DNA of 64,000 nucleotides, from positions 2,604,001 through 2,668,000 of the forward strand of contig NZ_CP129992.1 in assembly GCF_030505615.1 (NCBI RefSeq). Reading direction: 5' to 3'. This stretch comes from Salinibaculum rarum (lineage in GTDB: Archaea > Halobacteriota > Halobacteria > Halobacteriales > Haloarculaceae). The position numbers were made by a program, and so were the translations under genes. The notes beneath the pieces are model-generated. The model was not told the DNA's origin. It saw only the letters and a program-made list of their open reading frames with translations, and searched no databases. Positions 38,078-47,399 of this stretch are shown here, piece by piece (within the stretch, counting starts at the first letter, position 1; every line of letters starts with the position of its first letter).

Positions 38078-38749
38078 ATGAATCGGCCGTCGCCTCTACC
38101 TACCCTGAAGGCTGCGCTTCGAGCATATCCCGACGCGAAGTCTCCCGTCACGAACCTGTTGCTTGGTCTCGTCGTGCTCGTCTTCTCCATGGAAGTCGCG
38201 TTGACAAGCATGCTCCCTCCCGCGACGATCCGGACGGTTGCCACGGGCCTGTTCGGCGTGTATCCCGTGATTGCGTGGCTGTTCGCACCCGTGCTTCACA
38301 GCGGCATTCTACATGTCAGTGCCACTGTGCTGGGACTCGTTGTCGTGGGCATCCCCGTTGAACAGCACTGGTCACGACTCCGATACGCGGCATTTCTCCT
38401 GCTCACCGGATACGCGACAATTGGAGCTGGCGCCGGAGTGTTATGGCTCTTTTCGGGACAACAAGTCGCATTCTACGGGACGAGCGGGGTGATATACGCG
38501 CTTGCCGGATTCGCGCTGACCAATTTCCCCCGTCACGGCGACGCGCTCTCGCCAATCGAGACCGCAGCCATCCTCGTCGGCGGGATCGCAGCCCTCTTAG
38601 TGCTCATCGATCCGCTCACCGGGCCCTATCTTGCGCCTCGCTGGATAAACGGCGGGCATACAACCGGGCTCCTGCTTGGACTCCTCACTGGGTGGACAGA
38701 GCGAGGCAACTCCCACACCCGCATCCCGGATTCTCCTGACTCTCAGTGA
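38078..38749 (+). CDS. Rhomboid-family intramembrane serine protease
   Basis: 223 residues with about six membrane segments. Catalytic Ser in FYGTSGVIYALAGF (GxSG) and catalytic His in INGGHTTGLLLGLL in the last membrane helix; the HSGILHVSATVLGL segment corresponds to the conserved H/N helix. It cleaves membrane-anchored substrates within the bilayer. Begins 64 bases after the nuclease-like gene, probably an independent unit. Confidence 0.88.
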   Translation: MNRPSPLPTLKAALRAYPDAKSPVTNLLLGLVVLVFSMEVALTSMLPPATIRTVATGLFGVYPVIAWLFAPVLHSGILHVSATVLGLVVVGIPVEQHWSRLRYAAFLLLTGYATIGAGAGVLWLFSGQQVAFYGTSGVIYALAGFALTNFPRHGDALSPIETAAILVGGIAALLVLIDPLTGPYLAPRWINGGHTTGLLLGLLTGWTERGNSHTRIPDSPDSQ

Positions 38750-38959
38750 GCCACTGTCCACGAGCAACACCCGTACAAGGACGCCGTCTCCCAGAGTGCC
38801 CCCTGCTCAAGTCCCGTGTTGTTCTCATCCTCATTATTTATAGTACCGTTCGAAGCGTGGACTGACTAGTTGGGAACTGAACCAAATCCGTCATGACCCT
38901 CAATCAGACATCGAGTGCACTCTTCGGAGTAGATTTGGGACGGAACTAAAATATGAGTG

Positions 38960-39658
38960 TTATTTCTCCACGTAGGACGGCCGTTCGGCGTAGTCGATGG
39001 GATCTGTCGCTCCGAGATTTTGGAATGCCTGGAGTCGAAACGCGCACGCGTCACACGTCCCGCAAGCCGGTTCTTCCGCTCGGTAGCAACTCCACGTCAA
39101 TTCGTAGGGGACGTTGAGTTCAAGTCCGCGCTCGGCGATCTCTGTTTTCGACCACTCAACGAAAGGCGCAATAAGGTCGATGTTCGTCTCGGGTTTGGTT
39201 CCAACGTTCATCACTTGCTGAAACGCGTCGAAAAACTGCGGGCGGCAATCTGGGTATCCGGAGAAGTCCTCGCTGTGCGCGCCGATAAACACCGCTGAAC
39301 AGTCGTGTGCCTCGGCATAGGAAGTTGCCATCGATAACAGATTCGCATTCCGGAACGGGACGTAGGAACTCGGGATCTCCTCACTCTCCAAATCGGCGTC
39401 CTCCACGTCGATATCTGCATCAGTAAGGCTGGAGGTACCGATTCGAGCAAGGTGCCGTGTTTCAACATGGAGAAAGTCTGCTGCGTCAACCTCCTCTGCA
39501 AGGGCTTTTGCACACTCGCGTTCCTTGATTTCCGTTTCCTGGCCGTACGAGGTGTGAAAAAAATACGGGTCGTAACCGCGTTTCATCGCCTCGTAAACCG
39601 CCGTCGCGCTATCCATGCCGCCCGATACGAGGATCACTGCTCGATTATTGTCTGTCAT
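38960..39658 (-). CDS. queC: 7-cyano-7-deazaguanine (preQ0) synthase QueC
   Basis: 232 residues. PP-loop ATPase start VILVSGGMDSATAVYEA and a C-terminal zinc site CYRAEEPACGTCDAC. It turns 7-carboxy-7-deazaguanine into preQ0 using ATP and ammonia. In haloarchaea preQ0 feeds tRNA archaeosine; next to a DpdA-like gene it could also feed DNA modification. 83 bases downstream of queE in a queD-queE-queC transcript. Confidence 0.95.
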   Translation of the reverse strand: MTDNNRAVILVSGGMDSATAVYEAMKRGYDPYFFHTSYGQETEIKERECAKALAEEVDAADFLHVETRHLARIGTSSLTDADIDVEDADLESEEIPSSYVPFRNANLLSMATSYAEAHDCSAVFIGAHSEDFSGYPDCRPQFFDAFQQVMNVGTKPETNIDLIAPFVEWSKTEIAERGLELNVPYELTWSCYRAEEPACGTCDACAFRLQAFQNLGATDPIDYAERPSYVEK

Positions 39659-39741
39659 GAGTTGCTAGTCAAGATTTTCCCAAGCCGTCTTCGAGTGCTG
39701 CCACTCCCTGCTGCTGATCATTGCGCATGCAGCTTCACAGG

Positions 39742-40521
39742 TCATGTTCCTGGTGCGTCGTTCCATAGATCGACATGCAGCCGTGGCGTGTACCGATACC
39801 CGTACTCTGTCGCCAGTTCCGCCACCTCATTTCGAGTCTGTTCCAACTGGTCACGGGTCATCCCTTCCGGCATCAACAAGACATCCGAGTCAGCTACGGT
39901 CGTACTCGTCGCAGAGCGGACTTGCTTAATGATTGTTTCAATCTCCGGCATATCGTCAGGCCCCGTTACGACGAACTTCAGTTGGCTCTCGTAACTGTCG
40001 ACGAGTTCCGCAAGCGCTTCCATATTGAGCCGGCGCTTCTCGTGGCGTTCAGCCCACTCGCCGTCACCTTTTGGATCTTTCTGTTCGGTTGGTGTGCTAC
40101 TCGTCAGTTTCGGGCTGATGCTGGCCAGGTCTATTTGCGCATCTTGGTAGAGAGTCCCGTTTGTCTCGACTGTCGTGTGATAGCCTGCTTCGCTGAGACG
40201 GTCAAGCAAGCCTGCTGTCTTGTCGTGCATCAGTGGCTCACCGCCAGTCACCACCACATGGTCAGCCTGGTCATGACTCTCGACCTCGGCGATGATCTTC
40301 TCGATGCTCATCCATGCTTGCGTCGGCTCCCACGATGTATGATAGGAATCGCAGAACCAACACCGGAGATTACACCCACTAGTCCGGACGAACACAGACG
40401 GGACACCCGCGAGCATGCCCTCCCCTTGCAGTGAGTAGAACAATTCGTTAACAGGGAGACCATCCTCAACATCTGGCTGAGACCGCTCTTCTCGGGTGTC
40501 AGCGTCAGCATTAACGGGCAT
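39742..40521 (-). CDS. queE: 7-carboxy-7-deazaguanine synthase QueE
   Basis: 259 residues. Radical SAM motif CNLRCWFC (CxxxCxxC, residues ~50-57) and a glycine-rich VVVTGGEPLMH. Converts carboxy-tetrahydropterin to 7-carboxy-7-deazaguanine. The ATG at 40521 overlaps the queD stop (TGATG); a TTG just before it is less likely. The middle gene of the preQ0 operon. Confidence 0.95.
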   Translation of the reverse strand: MPVNADADTREERSQPDVEDGLPVNELFYSLQGEGMLAGVPSVFVRTSGCNLRCWFCDSYHTSWEPTQAWMSIEKIIAEVESHDQADHVVVTGGEPLMHDKTAGLLDRLSEAGYHTTVETNGTLYQDAQIDLASISPKLTSSTPTEQKDPKGDGEWAERHEKRRLNMEALAELVDSYESQLKFVVTGPDDMPEIETIIKQVRSATSTTVADSDVLLMPEGMTRDQLEQTRNEVAELATEYGYRYTPRLHVDLWNDAPGT

Positions 40522-40982
40522 CAATAAGTAGCACAGAGTTCGCCCGTTTCCCGCACTTCAACACCGACATCGGACACGGTATCTGGGAACTCATCGAGCA
40601 TCCGCTCCTCGAGAACGACACTCATCACTTCTGCCGTTGGGGGATGCTCAAGGACAACTAAGGCGTCCTCATCACCGCTCATCTCAAACGCTTCGATCAA
40701 AGGGTCACCTCGTTCAACGAGGAATTTATGATCCCAATCAGATATTACGGAAGTAATTTCTCCTTTATCAACAATCCAGCCTTCATCAGTGAGTTCTCCA
40801 GTAACCTCCACTTGGATCTCATAATTGTGTCCATGCGGTCGTGAACACTTCCCGTCATGGTGGAGAATCCGGTGCCCACTACTGATTCGGATTGGTCGGT
40901 CAGAACCAACTTTCAAGACTCGTTTATCAGCAGTTAGATCCGTTGTATGTTCTTGACCTTCTTCGAGTAAACTTGAGGGCAT
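40521..40982 (-). CDS. queD: 6-carboxytetrahydropterin synthase QueD
   Basis: 153 residues. Zinc/active site ISSGHRILHHDGKCSRPHGH with Cys and the HGHNY motif, then Asp/His in ISDWDHKFL and Glu in HPPTAEVM. Makes 6-carboxytetrahydropterin from dihydroneopterin triphosphate. First gene of the operon, with a TATA-like TTTTAAGTAA (41003-41012) 26 bases upstream. A longer charged N-terminus (~30 residues) than in bacteria is usual for halophiles. Confidence 0.93.
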   Translation of the reverse strand: MPSSLLEEGQEHTTDLTADKRVLKVGSDRPIRISSGHRILHHDGKCSRPHGHNYEIQVEVTGELTDEGWIVDKGEITSVISDWDHKFLVERGDPLIEAFEMSGDEDALVVLEHPPTAEVMSVVLEERMLDEFPDTVSDVGVEVRETGELCATY

Positions 40983-41254
40983 ACCATGGGATTACTGCGA
41001 TATTACTTAAAATTGCCTATCAGCACGAAAACAATTCTGTCCGGCCCGTTACTCTTTGATAAATCCCGTATCGTTTCAGTAACAGAGAAAGTGTACCCAA
41101 CACGTTCTACTTAGTACGAGTATGTTCATGACATTTCACAAAATATTTTCAAATCACGCATATGGAAGAAACGACACCGAAATAACTACTTCCGGTGGGG
41201 TTTAGCAGGATTCAAATAACAGGATACATACCTCAGTGTAGGTGACTGAGGAAG
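40983..41254. promoter_or_regulatory. Divergent control region queD / dpdA
   Basis: 272 bases. Leftward: TATA-like box at 41003-41012 for queD. Rightward: two candidate TATA elements, TTTAGC (~41201) and CAAATAAC (~41213), before dpdA. AT-rich centre. The shared region implies the preQ0 genes and the transglycosylase operon can be controlled together. Confidence 0.5.
41231..41251 (+). promoter_or_regulatory. Perfect hairpin covering the dpdA ribosome site
   Basis: CCTCAGT / ACTGAGG with a 7-base loop. The right arm contains GAGG, the likely Shine-Dalgarno site 3-4 bases before GTG 41255. If transcribed (start near 41229) it would hide the ribosome site; if transcription starts inside it, it would instead be an operator. 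Confidence 0.55.
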
Positions 41255-43546
41255 GTGCGATTTTATGTACCGGAATGGGAGGATCATGTTGACGCGGAGT
41301 ATGACTTCGCGACCGACGAGCACTCATCTATCACACGGAGTGAGCGGAATCTTGCGTACATATGGGATGTCTTTGATAGAGATCCCACGGAGACGCCAAT
41401 CGATGGTATTCTAATATCGCGCGAACAGATCGAGGAGAGCCCTGAGCGTGCACGCCGATTGAAAGAATATGGAGTATACGATGCGCCAGATGATGGGACC
41501 ACCCTTGCTGTCCCAGAGTGGTTGCCGACGATCAGCGATTGTGGTGCCTGGGGGTACAAGGAGCTCCCCTTCCCGCCTTATGGGAACGAAGAGATGCTCT
41601 CCTTTTATGAGAATCTCAACGTCGATATCGGGGTGACGATTGACCACCTCGTACTTGGGAGCGGTCATGCTGCACGACTCTATCTAAACGAGACTGCATT
41701 TCCGGACGACTTTGGGGAAACCGATTTACCCGACGTAATCACGGATCACATTGATGTGATGATTGATGAGTGGCCAGAACCTGAATCCTGGCCAGATTAT
41801 GTCGAAAGCCATGAGCCATCAATAACGAAGGTTGGACCGGCAGAAATGCCAGCAGACCGGCTGTTCGAGATCGCCCTGGGTGAAATCGATCCTGAGGAGG
41901 AAGCTGATGAGGTAAAGCGTCGTGTCAAGACCTATCTTCGGAATATCGCTGACGATCCGCGAATTGTCTACCGTGATGACGATATGCAGTTCCGGTATGA
42001 CTTGACACTAGAAAACCTTCGCCAGATGCGAGAGTACTACGAGTCCGGCGACTATTCGTTCAGGCTCATGTGCGCTATTCAGGGGTGGGATACTGCATCC
42101 TACGCTAATGCCACGCGAGCGGCCCTCGCAGCAGGATACAATTATCTCGGGATTGGCGGTGTCGCGGGGAGCCAAGAAGATGCTGTGAAGCGGTACGTCT
42201 CTGCGGTTGGCGAGGTGGTGAAAGACTACGAGCGTGCCCATGAAACACGCGTCGACACACACGTCTTTGGCTTTGCCAAGACGGGGGCATTCGACACCAT
42301 CGGGCGTAGCGGTATGTCGAGTTTCGACAGTGCGAGTATGCTTCGTGCAGCGTGGACTGGTGGGGAGAACTACCACTTGGATACGCCAGGGCAACGTCGT
42401 CGGTACGATGCCCTTCGCGTCCGGTATCCAGGACATGCGGGTGATCTTACAGATGCGATCGAGACAGCCCTATGGAGTCAAGAAATCCTCACCGCTCTGC
42501 GTGCGTACGACCGTGGCAACGCTCTGACTGACGCAATTGAAACGTGGCACACAGAAGCGAAGCGGTCACTGGCAGCACTCGAGGGACACCTCGCTGAGAA
42601 CCGTTGGAAGGAGCCGTACAACCAGCACCGAATCCGGGATCTCAAGGAAGCATTCCGTACTGAATATGAGTACGGTCGTGAAGTGAAGGCAAACTTCAGC
42701 GACCGGTTTAGGAAGGCGATAATCAAACTCCTTCGAGACGACAACCCCGACAACCCGAAGGACTTCGATGAATATCTTGAGGTCATCCAGAAAGCAGAGG
42801 AGTCTCTGGAGCAGTTCCCGCAGACCGTTGACCGGATAAATTACCAACTTGAAAGAGGAGTCCCTGAATGCTCTTTTGGGACGGTGTGGACCGTTGTCGA
42901 AGCCTATACAGAATTTACTGGTGATGAGGACCACCGTGACGGGTACCGATCCTTGCTTCGGGATCGGGCGTGGGAAGACTGTTCGTGTCCTGTCTGTACT
43001 AGTCTCGGTATTGATGTTGCAATCTTCCGGGGAAACAATCGAAACCGTCGACGTGGGTTCCATAATACGCGCCGATTCTACGACCAATTCGAGCATGAAT
43101 TGCCAAAACTACTCGTCCTCACGAAAGGTGGAACATCATTAACACCTAGACAACCGGTTGAAGACTTTCTCAGCGAACACCGCAGTCACTTCTGGAAACA
43201 CGTCCACGACTTACCCGTCGCCGAAGTTGGAGTTGTCACTGCGGAGGGTGTTCATGAGTGGTGGGACCAGCCACCAGAAACCCTGTCATTCGCACCACAC
43301 AAACTCAAAGAGCAACTCGTCGAACAGTGTGGTCGGTACCAAGCTATCTATATTGATGGGGCGAATTGGGACACGTCGAAGGAGATGCAAACCGCACTTG
43401 AATCGGCTGGATGTGACGTGTGGGTATTCGAGACGCCTGCTGACTTACGGGCAGCAGTTCTTGACAGGCTAGACTACGATGAACGGACGATTCCACCGCA
43501 TCCTGAGCGAGAGAAGGCCAACCAAGTCGGACTCACAGATTTCTAA
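41255..43546 (+). CDS. dpdA: DpdA-like transglycosylase (TGT family, 763 aa)
   Basis: TGT-superfamily protein. Signs: VDIGVTIDHLVLGS (~128-141), the strand LMCAIQGWDTASYANATRAA followed by YNYLGIGGVAG, a nucleophile-type SSFDSASMLRAAW (Asp ~358), and a zinc site CSCPVC (~576) with a later His. A ~150-residue C-terminal extension follows. DpdA enzymes exchange guanine for preQ0 in DNA; this one sits opposite queC/E/D and starts a five-gene operon. The size and position argue against an ordinary archaeosine tRNA enzyme, but a tRNA target is not excluded. GTG start 41255 keeps the RFYVPEW beginning. Confidence 0.78.
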   Translation: MRFYVPEWEDHVDAEYDFATDEHSSITRSERNLAYIWDVFDRDPTETPIDGILISREQIEESPERARRLKEYGVYDAPDDGTTLAVPEWLPTISDCGAWGYKELPFPPYGNEEMLSFYENLNVDIGVTIDHLVLGSGHAARLYLNETAFPDDFGETDLPDVITDHIDVMIDEWPEPESWPDYVESHEPSITKVGPAEMPADRLFEIALGEIDPEEEADEVKRRVKTYLRNIADDPRIVYRDDDMQFRYDLTLENLRQMREYYESGDYSFRLMCAIQGWDTASYANATRAALAAGYNYLGIGGVAGSQEDAVKRYVSAVGEVVKDYERAHETRVDTHVFGFAKTGAFDTIGRSGMSSFDSASMLRAAWTGGENYHLDTPGQRRRYDALRVRYPGHAGDLTDAIETALWSQEILTALRAYDRGNALTDAIETWHTEAKRSLAALEGHLAENRWKEPYNQHRIRDLKEAFRTEYEYGREVKANFSDRFRKAIIKLLRDDNPDNPKDFDEYLEVIQKAEESLEQFPQTVDRINYQLERGVPECSFGTVWTVVEAYTEFTGDEDHRDGYRSLLRDRAWEDCSCPVCTSLGIDVAIFRGNNRNRRRGFHNTRRFYDQFEHELPKLLVLTKGGTSLTPRQPVEDFLSEHRSHFWKHVHDLPVAEVGVVTAEGVHEWWDQPPETLSFAPHKLKEQLVEQCGRYQAIYIDGANWDTSKEMQTALESAGCDVWVFETPADLRAAVLDRLDYDERTIPPHPEREKANQVGLTDF

Positions 43547-43548
43547 CG

Positions 43549-44253
43549 ATGGACATACTTGTTATCGATCAGTGTTCCAAGTCCAAGGAATATCGTGATG
43601 AGTTCTTGCCATACGATGCTGAGACTATCGATGCAAACACAATAGAGGACCTCCGAGAACGACCACAGACGCCAGTAATAGAAGCCCGAAAATTGTATTC
43701 TGGCCGCCAGCAGCAGTACGTCGATGACGCACTCGGCAAACTACGGGAGAATGGAGACACTGTCGATCGGTATTTCATTAGCGCAGGATTTGGTTTGGTG
43801 GAGGAGACTGACCCCCTCCCGCCGTACAATGTCACTTTTGCTGACTTCTCTCCAACTGAGATTCGGGAGCGGGCTGAAGAGCTTGACATCCAATCCGATA
43901 TTTTGGCGCTGGTGACCCAGGAGTACGATATTATTTTCTTCGCCTTGGGGAGCGACTACATCAAGACAATGGCTCTTAAGACGGTGCTTGATGCAGTCCC
44001 CCAAGATACGTGGGCCGTCTGTTTCAATCAAGAGTCCGTGACTGAGAGATTTTCTAATGCTCTCTCACTGCCGGCACGAACGGAAGAAGCGAAGGCTCAA
44101 GAAACGATCGTCGTTGCTCTTAAGGGACGGTACTTACAGAACTTCGCTGATCACCGATCACACGGAAAACAGGTTTCAAGCCTTGGAGATATTGAGACGT
44201 TCTGTACGACGGAATACACCGCTCAAAGTGACCTCGATATATCCGATTTCTGA
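43549..44253 (+). CDS. DUF6884-like protein linked to the transglycosylase
   Basis: 234 residues, two bases after dpdA. Pattern: DILVIDQCSKSKEY at the start, then ARKLYSGRQQQYVDDAL and DRYFISAGFGLVEETDPLPP, YNVTF. This matches the DUF6884/YaaA-like family (CS-x-SK ... LY-x-G-R ... SA-x-x-G-L). Such proteins recur beside TGT-like genes. It could process the inserted base or bind modified DNA; that is inference. Confidence 0.65.
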   Translation: MDILVIDQCSKSKEYRDEFLPYDAETIDANTIEDLRERPQTPVIEARKLYSGRQQQYVDDALGKLRENGDTVDRYFISAGFGLVEETDPLPPYNVTFADFSPTEIRERAEELDIQSDILALVTQEYDIIFFALGSDYIKTMALKTVLDAVPQDTWAVCFNQESVTERFSNALSLPARTEEAKAQETIVVALKGRYLQNFADHRSHGKQVSSLGDIETFCTTEYTAQSDLDISDF

Positions 44254-44314
44254 ACTGTAATTTTCATTTCATTAACTTTATTACCCAGCCCGAGCTACCC
44301 GAGCGCGTCGCGCT

Positions 44315-45349
44315 ATGCTGTATCGAGAACGAACTTTGGAGACCCCACATGGGACAGTCAAAACCCCTGTCCTTTTTCCCGTGAGAAATATCGGGAAGCG
44401 GTCTTCTGATAACACACCGGAGTACGTGGATAGTATCCCTGATCTGAATACAGGGATGGTGAACGCTCGGGCAATCAGACAACGCGATCCTCAGTGGGAG
44501 CGTATTCAACAGGGGGCGTCGATTCGAGACGAAATGGAGGTCCCGGACGAGACAGTCCTGTTTGCAGATAGTGGTGGCTTCGACTTTGCGGATGATGCGG
44601 TTGACACCACCCCAGAACGAACCCTCGAAACGCAACGGGCTATTGGTGCGGATATCTTTGGCACTGTTGATTTACCCATCGCGCGTGAGAACCGGTCAGC
44701 AGAAAATCAGCGCCGTATCGAAGAGAGCACGAGACTTGCGCTCACAGCGAGTGATTTGCATGACGGAGAGGAGTTACTCCTCGCAAGTGTTCACGGATAT
44801 GACCCTGAAACGGTCCGGAATACACTCCGTCATCTTGAGCGAAACGGCGACTTCGATGGGTACGCCGTGGGGAGTATGGTCCCCATTAGGACGGACTATG
44901 AAAAGGTTACAAAACTGATACTTGCTGCACGGCAAGCAACTGACAAGCATCTTCATGTGTATGGCCTCGGCGGAATCGTATATCAGCCACTGCTATTGTA
45001 TCTGGGAGTCGATAGTTTCGACTCAACCGCATTCATTCGAAGTGCAGGGAACCGGAACTACCTGATCCCAGGGTTCGGTGGTGAAGAGTTGCAAAATGTC
45101 GAAGAGCTAGATCATCTCCCGTGTTCGTGCCCCGTCTGTAGTTCTCACGACTACCAGACTATTCGGGCTGACCGGGATCTATTGACCCAACATAATCTCT
45201 GGTCGCTCGTGACAGAGTTGCGTCGGTTCCGGTTCATGGCCGCTGCCGACGAAGAAATCGAGTCGTACCTCGATCTCCGTTTCCAGGGGAATGCTGTGAC
45301 ACAACGTGCATATCAAATCGCCAAACAACAAGTCCGGAGGCTCACATGA
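44315..45349 (+). CDS. Second TGT-family transglycosylase (344 aa)
   Basis: Full TGT catalytic core: ETVLFADSGGFDFADDAV (DSGGF, Asp ~85), YAVGSMVP, HVYGLGG, nucleophile VDSFDSTAFIRSA (Asp ~236), and zinc site CSCPVC (~270) plus a later His. It lacks the PUA-type tail of archaeosine tRNA enzymes, pointing to a different substrate, plausibly DNA. Stop overlaps the next gene (ATGA). Two TGT paralogues in one operon suggest strand, site or base division of labour, or a heteromer. Confidence 0.82.
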   Translation: MLYRERTLETPHGTVKTPVLFPVRNIGKRSSDNTPEYVDSIPDLNTGMVNARAIRQRDPQWERIQQGASIRDEMEVPDETVLFADSGGFDFADDAVDTTPERTLETQRAIGADIFGTVDLPIARENRSAENQRRIEESTRLALTASDLHDGEELLLASVHGYDPETVRNTLRHLERNGDFDGYAVGSMVPIRTDYEKVTKLILAARQATDKHLHVYGLGGIVYQPLLLYLGVDSFDSTAFIRSAGNRNYLIPGFGGEELQNVEELDHLPCSCPVCSSHDYQTIRADRDLLTQHNLWSLVTELRRFRFMAAADEEIESYLDLRFQGNAVTQRAYQIAKQQVRRLT

Positions 45350-46248
45350 GTGGACGACCCACAGTCCGTCCAGTGACACTAGCCCGGTTGGTCGAACTGA
45401 CCAATGCCTGCGGCGAGCGTGCCCGAACAACCGAGGCCCTCGAAAGCGAATTGGAGGTAAGTCATCGCCGGGCCCGAGAAACGATTCTCGAGGCAGTGCG
45501 AATTGGTCTATTGGATGAAAATACCGCTGAGGATGGGGATGGTCCCGAATATTTGACGACGACCGTCGGGGCAAAGTTTCTCACGGCAGTTCAGAACCAA
45601 CAGTGGCAGCAAGCAAGTGCGATTCTGATGACTCGGAGTCCACACTACGGTGCGTTTCTCGAGACAGTCGCCAAACTCGAACCGGCCGAACCACAAACAA
45701 TCCTCGAGCGCCTCCAAGCGGACCACGAACACTCCCCATATGATTTCAACCAGACGAGTATCGACATCGTCGGCGATTGGGGAGAGCGATTGGGTGCGAT
45801 TCAACGGAACGCATTCACTGGTTCGTACTACCGTGCAACAGAAACAACCGCGCCACCGAATTTTCCGTTCATTCTCCTCATGGTGTTCGATGAATTGGAG
45901 GAGACAGCTGGTGTCAACCTGAGTCAGCGGTATCTCTCGATTCCGGAGTTGCGAGAACACGTCTGCGAGCGGTGTGGATGCGTCCGGGCAGCCTTCGATA
46001 AAGCGCTGCTACAACTGGCCAACCAGAACATCGGGAAGGTAGAATTATCGGGTGCACCGATGGATACCGGCGCGAAAGAGGCGAAACTCGGCATCAAGCA
46101 GATTTCGCTCGCAGAGTCCGGTGGCTTAGTCTCGACTAACCAATCGACTGACCTCGTGATGAACGGCGTTGAACAGCACGGCAAGCAGTATTACTACCTC
46201 GCTATCCACGACGACAACCTCACATACACACAGGAGACAAACAAATGA
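45346..46248 (+). CDS. Winged-helix protein of the modification operon
   Basis: 300 residues. An N-terminal winged-helix stretch (VTLARLVELTNACGERARTT then ESELEVSHRRARETILEAV), a helical middle, and a CERCGC knuckle near residue 206. ATGA overlaps on both sides tie it to the transglycosylase and the ATPase. It resembles, in role and place rather than in recognised sequence, the small wHTH partner of ATPases in defence operons. Function not known. Confidence 0.65.
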   Translation: MSGRPTVRPVTLARLVELTNACGERARTTEALESELEVSHRRARETILEAVRIGLLDENTAEDGDGPEYLTTTVGAKFLTAVQNQQWQQASAILMTRSPHYGAFLETVAKLEPAEPQTILERLQADHEHSPYDFNQTSIDIVGDWGERLGAIQRNAFTGSYYRATETTAPPNFPFILLMVFDELEETAGVNLSQRYLSIPELREHVCERCGCVRAAFDKALLQLANQNIGKVELSGAPMDTGAKEAKLGIKQISLAESGGLVSTNQSTDLVMNGVEQHGKQYYYLAIHDDNLTYTQETNK

Positions 46249-47399
46249 GCAACGACGCATTCACCATTACAGACACCGAGCGCGATTACTCGATGTATGA
46301 CATCGAAGCAAACCCGTTCCCGTATAGCCCCGTTCCAGACGAGGATCCAGAGGTATACTGCGGGCAGGACCACGTCGCCGAGGCGGTGAGCGATACCGTG
46401 TCGACACTGCTCGGGTCGGGGAAGTCGAAGCACTTGGTGATTACTGGGAAGTACGGCAATGGGAAGTCACACACCCTGAAATACGCACGATCACTGGTGC
46501 GGGACCGAGACGATGTCCTCGTCGGCTATGTGGCACAACCAGGCGAAGGCTTTCTGGATATTTACCACGAGTTCATGTATGACGTCGGATTTGATCGACT
46601 CCAGGAGATTGCCTACGAATTCTTAGCTGCTGTGGCCCGAGAGGAGATTGACGCGAACCCAATGGGTGCCAACGCAATGGAGGAACTCATTGACAGCGGT
46701 GATGTACTGCTTTCGGAGATAGTGCCGACAGCGATTCAGCGACTGAGCGACATCACAAAATTCGCTGATTTCGCCCGCGCGATTGTTCATATGGTCTACG
46801 AGGATACGAATCTCTATGCCTGGCAGTGGCTGACTGCGGAGGGTATTCGCTACGAGCAGCGCAAAGAGATGGAGATTCATAGCGCCTTAGATGATGACAC
46901 TATGGGTGTCCGGGCGTTCACGTCGTTCAAGAATCTCTTGCTGGAGTTGGGATATACTGGTGTCTTTGTCTTCATCGACGAGTTCGAAGCGATTGCACGA
47001 CTGAGTAATAAGGACAAGCAGGCAACTCTAAACAGTATTCGGCATCTGATGGATCAGAACAGTTCGGGGTTGTCAATCCTGTTTGGATGTGCTCCGGAAG
47101 TATGGCAGGATGTGATGAGTGAGTACCACGCCTTTTCTGAGCGAATTGGAAATGAGGTGGCTCTTAAACCACTCACCGACGATCATATTCGCGAACTCGT
47201 CGCAAACTACTTGGATACGACACGGAACAACCGATCCACGTCAATTACTCCCTTTACCCAAGACAGTCTCTCAGTCATACTACAGATGTCGCAAGGGAAC
47301 ATCAGACAGGTATTGTCGACGTGTAGTCAGGCCCTTGATGCCGCAGTCGAAGACGGCCGCGAATCTATTGATGCCGAATTCGTACAAGAGACACTCTGA
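46245..47399 (+). CDS. AAA-type P-loop ATPase of the modification operon
   Basis: 384 residues. Walker A GKYGNGKSH (68-76), Walker B FVFIDEFEAIA (~239-249), sensor-type LSILFGCAPEVW, and a C-terminal lid (DDHIRELVANYLD ... QGNIRQVLSTC). This ORC/Cdc6-like or BREX-type ATPase layout fits a DNA loader or checkpoint. Last gene of the operon with dpdA. It may act with the winged-helix partner to select or gate DNA for modification. Confidence 0.8.
   Translation: MSNDAFTITDTERDYSMYDIEANPFPYSPVPDEDPEVYCGQDHVAEAVSDTVSTLLGSGKSKHLVITGKYGNGKSHTLKYARSLVRDRDDVLVGYVAQPGEGFLDIYHEFMYDVGFDRLQEIAYEFLAAVAREEIDANPMGANAMEELIDSGDVLLSEIVPTAIQRLSDITKFADFARAIVHMVYEDTNLYAWQWLTAEGIRYEQRKEMEIHSALDDDTMGVRAFTSFKNLLLELGYTGVFVFIDEFEAIARLSNKDKQATLNSIRHLMDQNSSGLSILFGCAPEVWQDVMSEYHAFSERIGNEVALKPLTDDHIRELVANYLDTTRNNRSTSITPFTQDSLSVILQMSQGNIRQVLSTCSQALDAAVEDGRESIDAEFVQETL

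Noticed and set aside
41255..43546. Ordinary archaeosine tRNA-guanine transglycosylase
   Set aside because: Not ruled out, but the size, the divergent organisation and the second transglycosylase make DpdA-like the better call.
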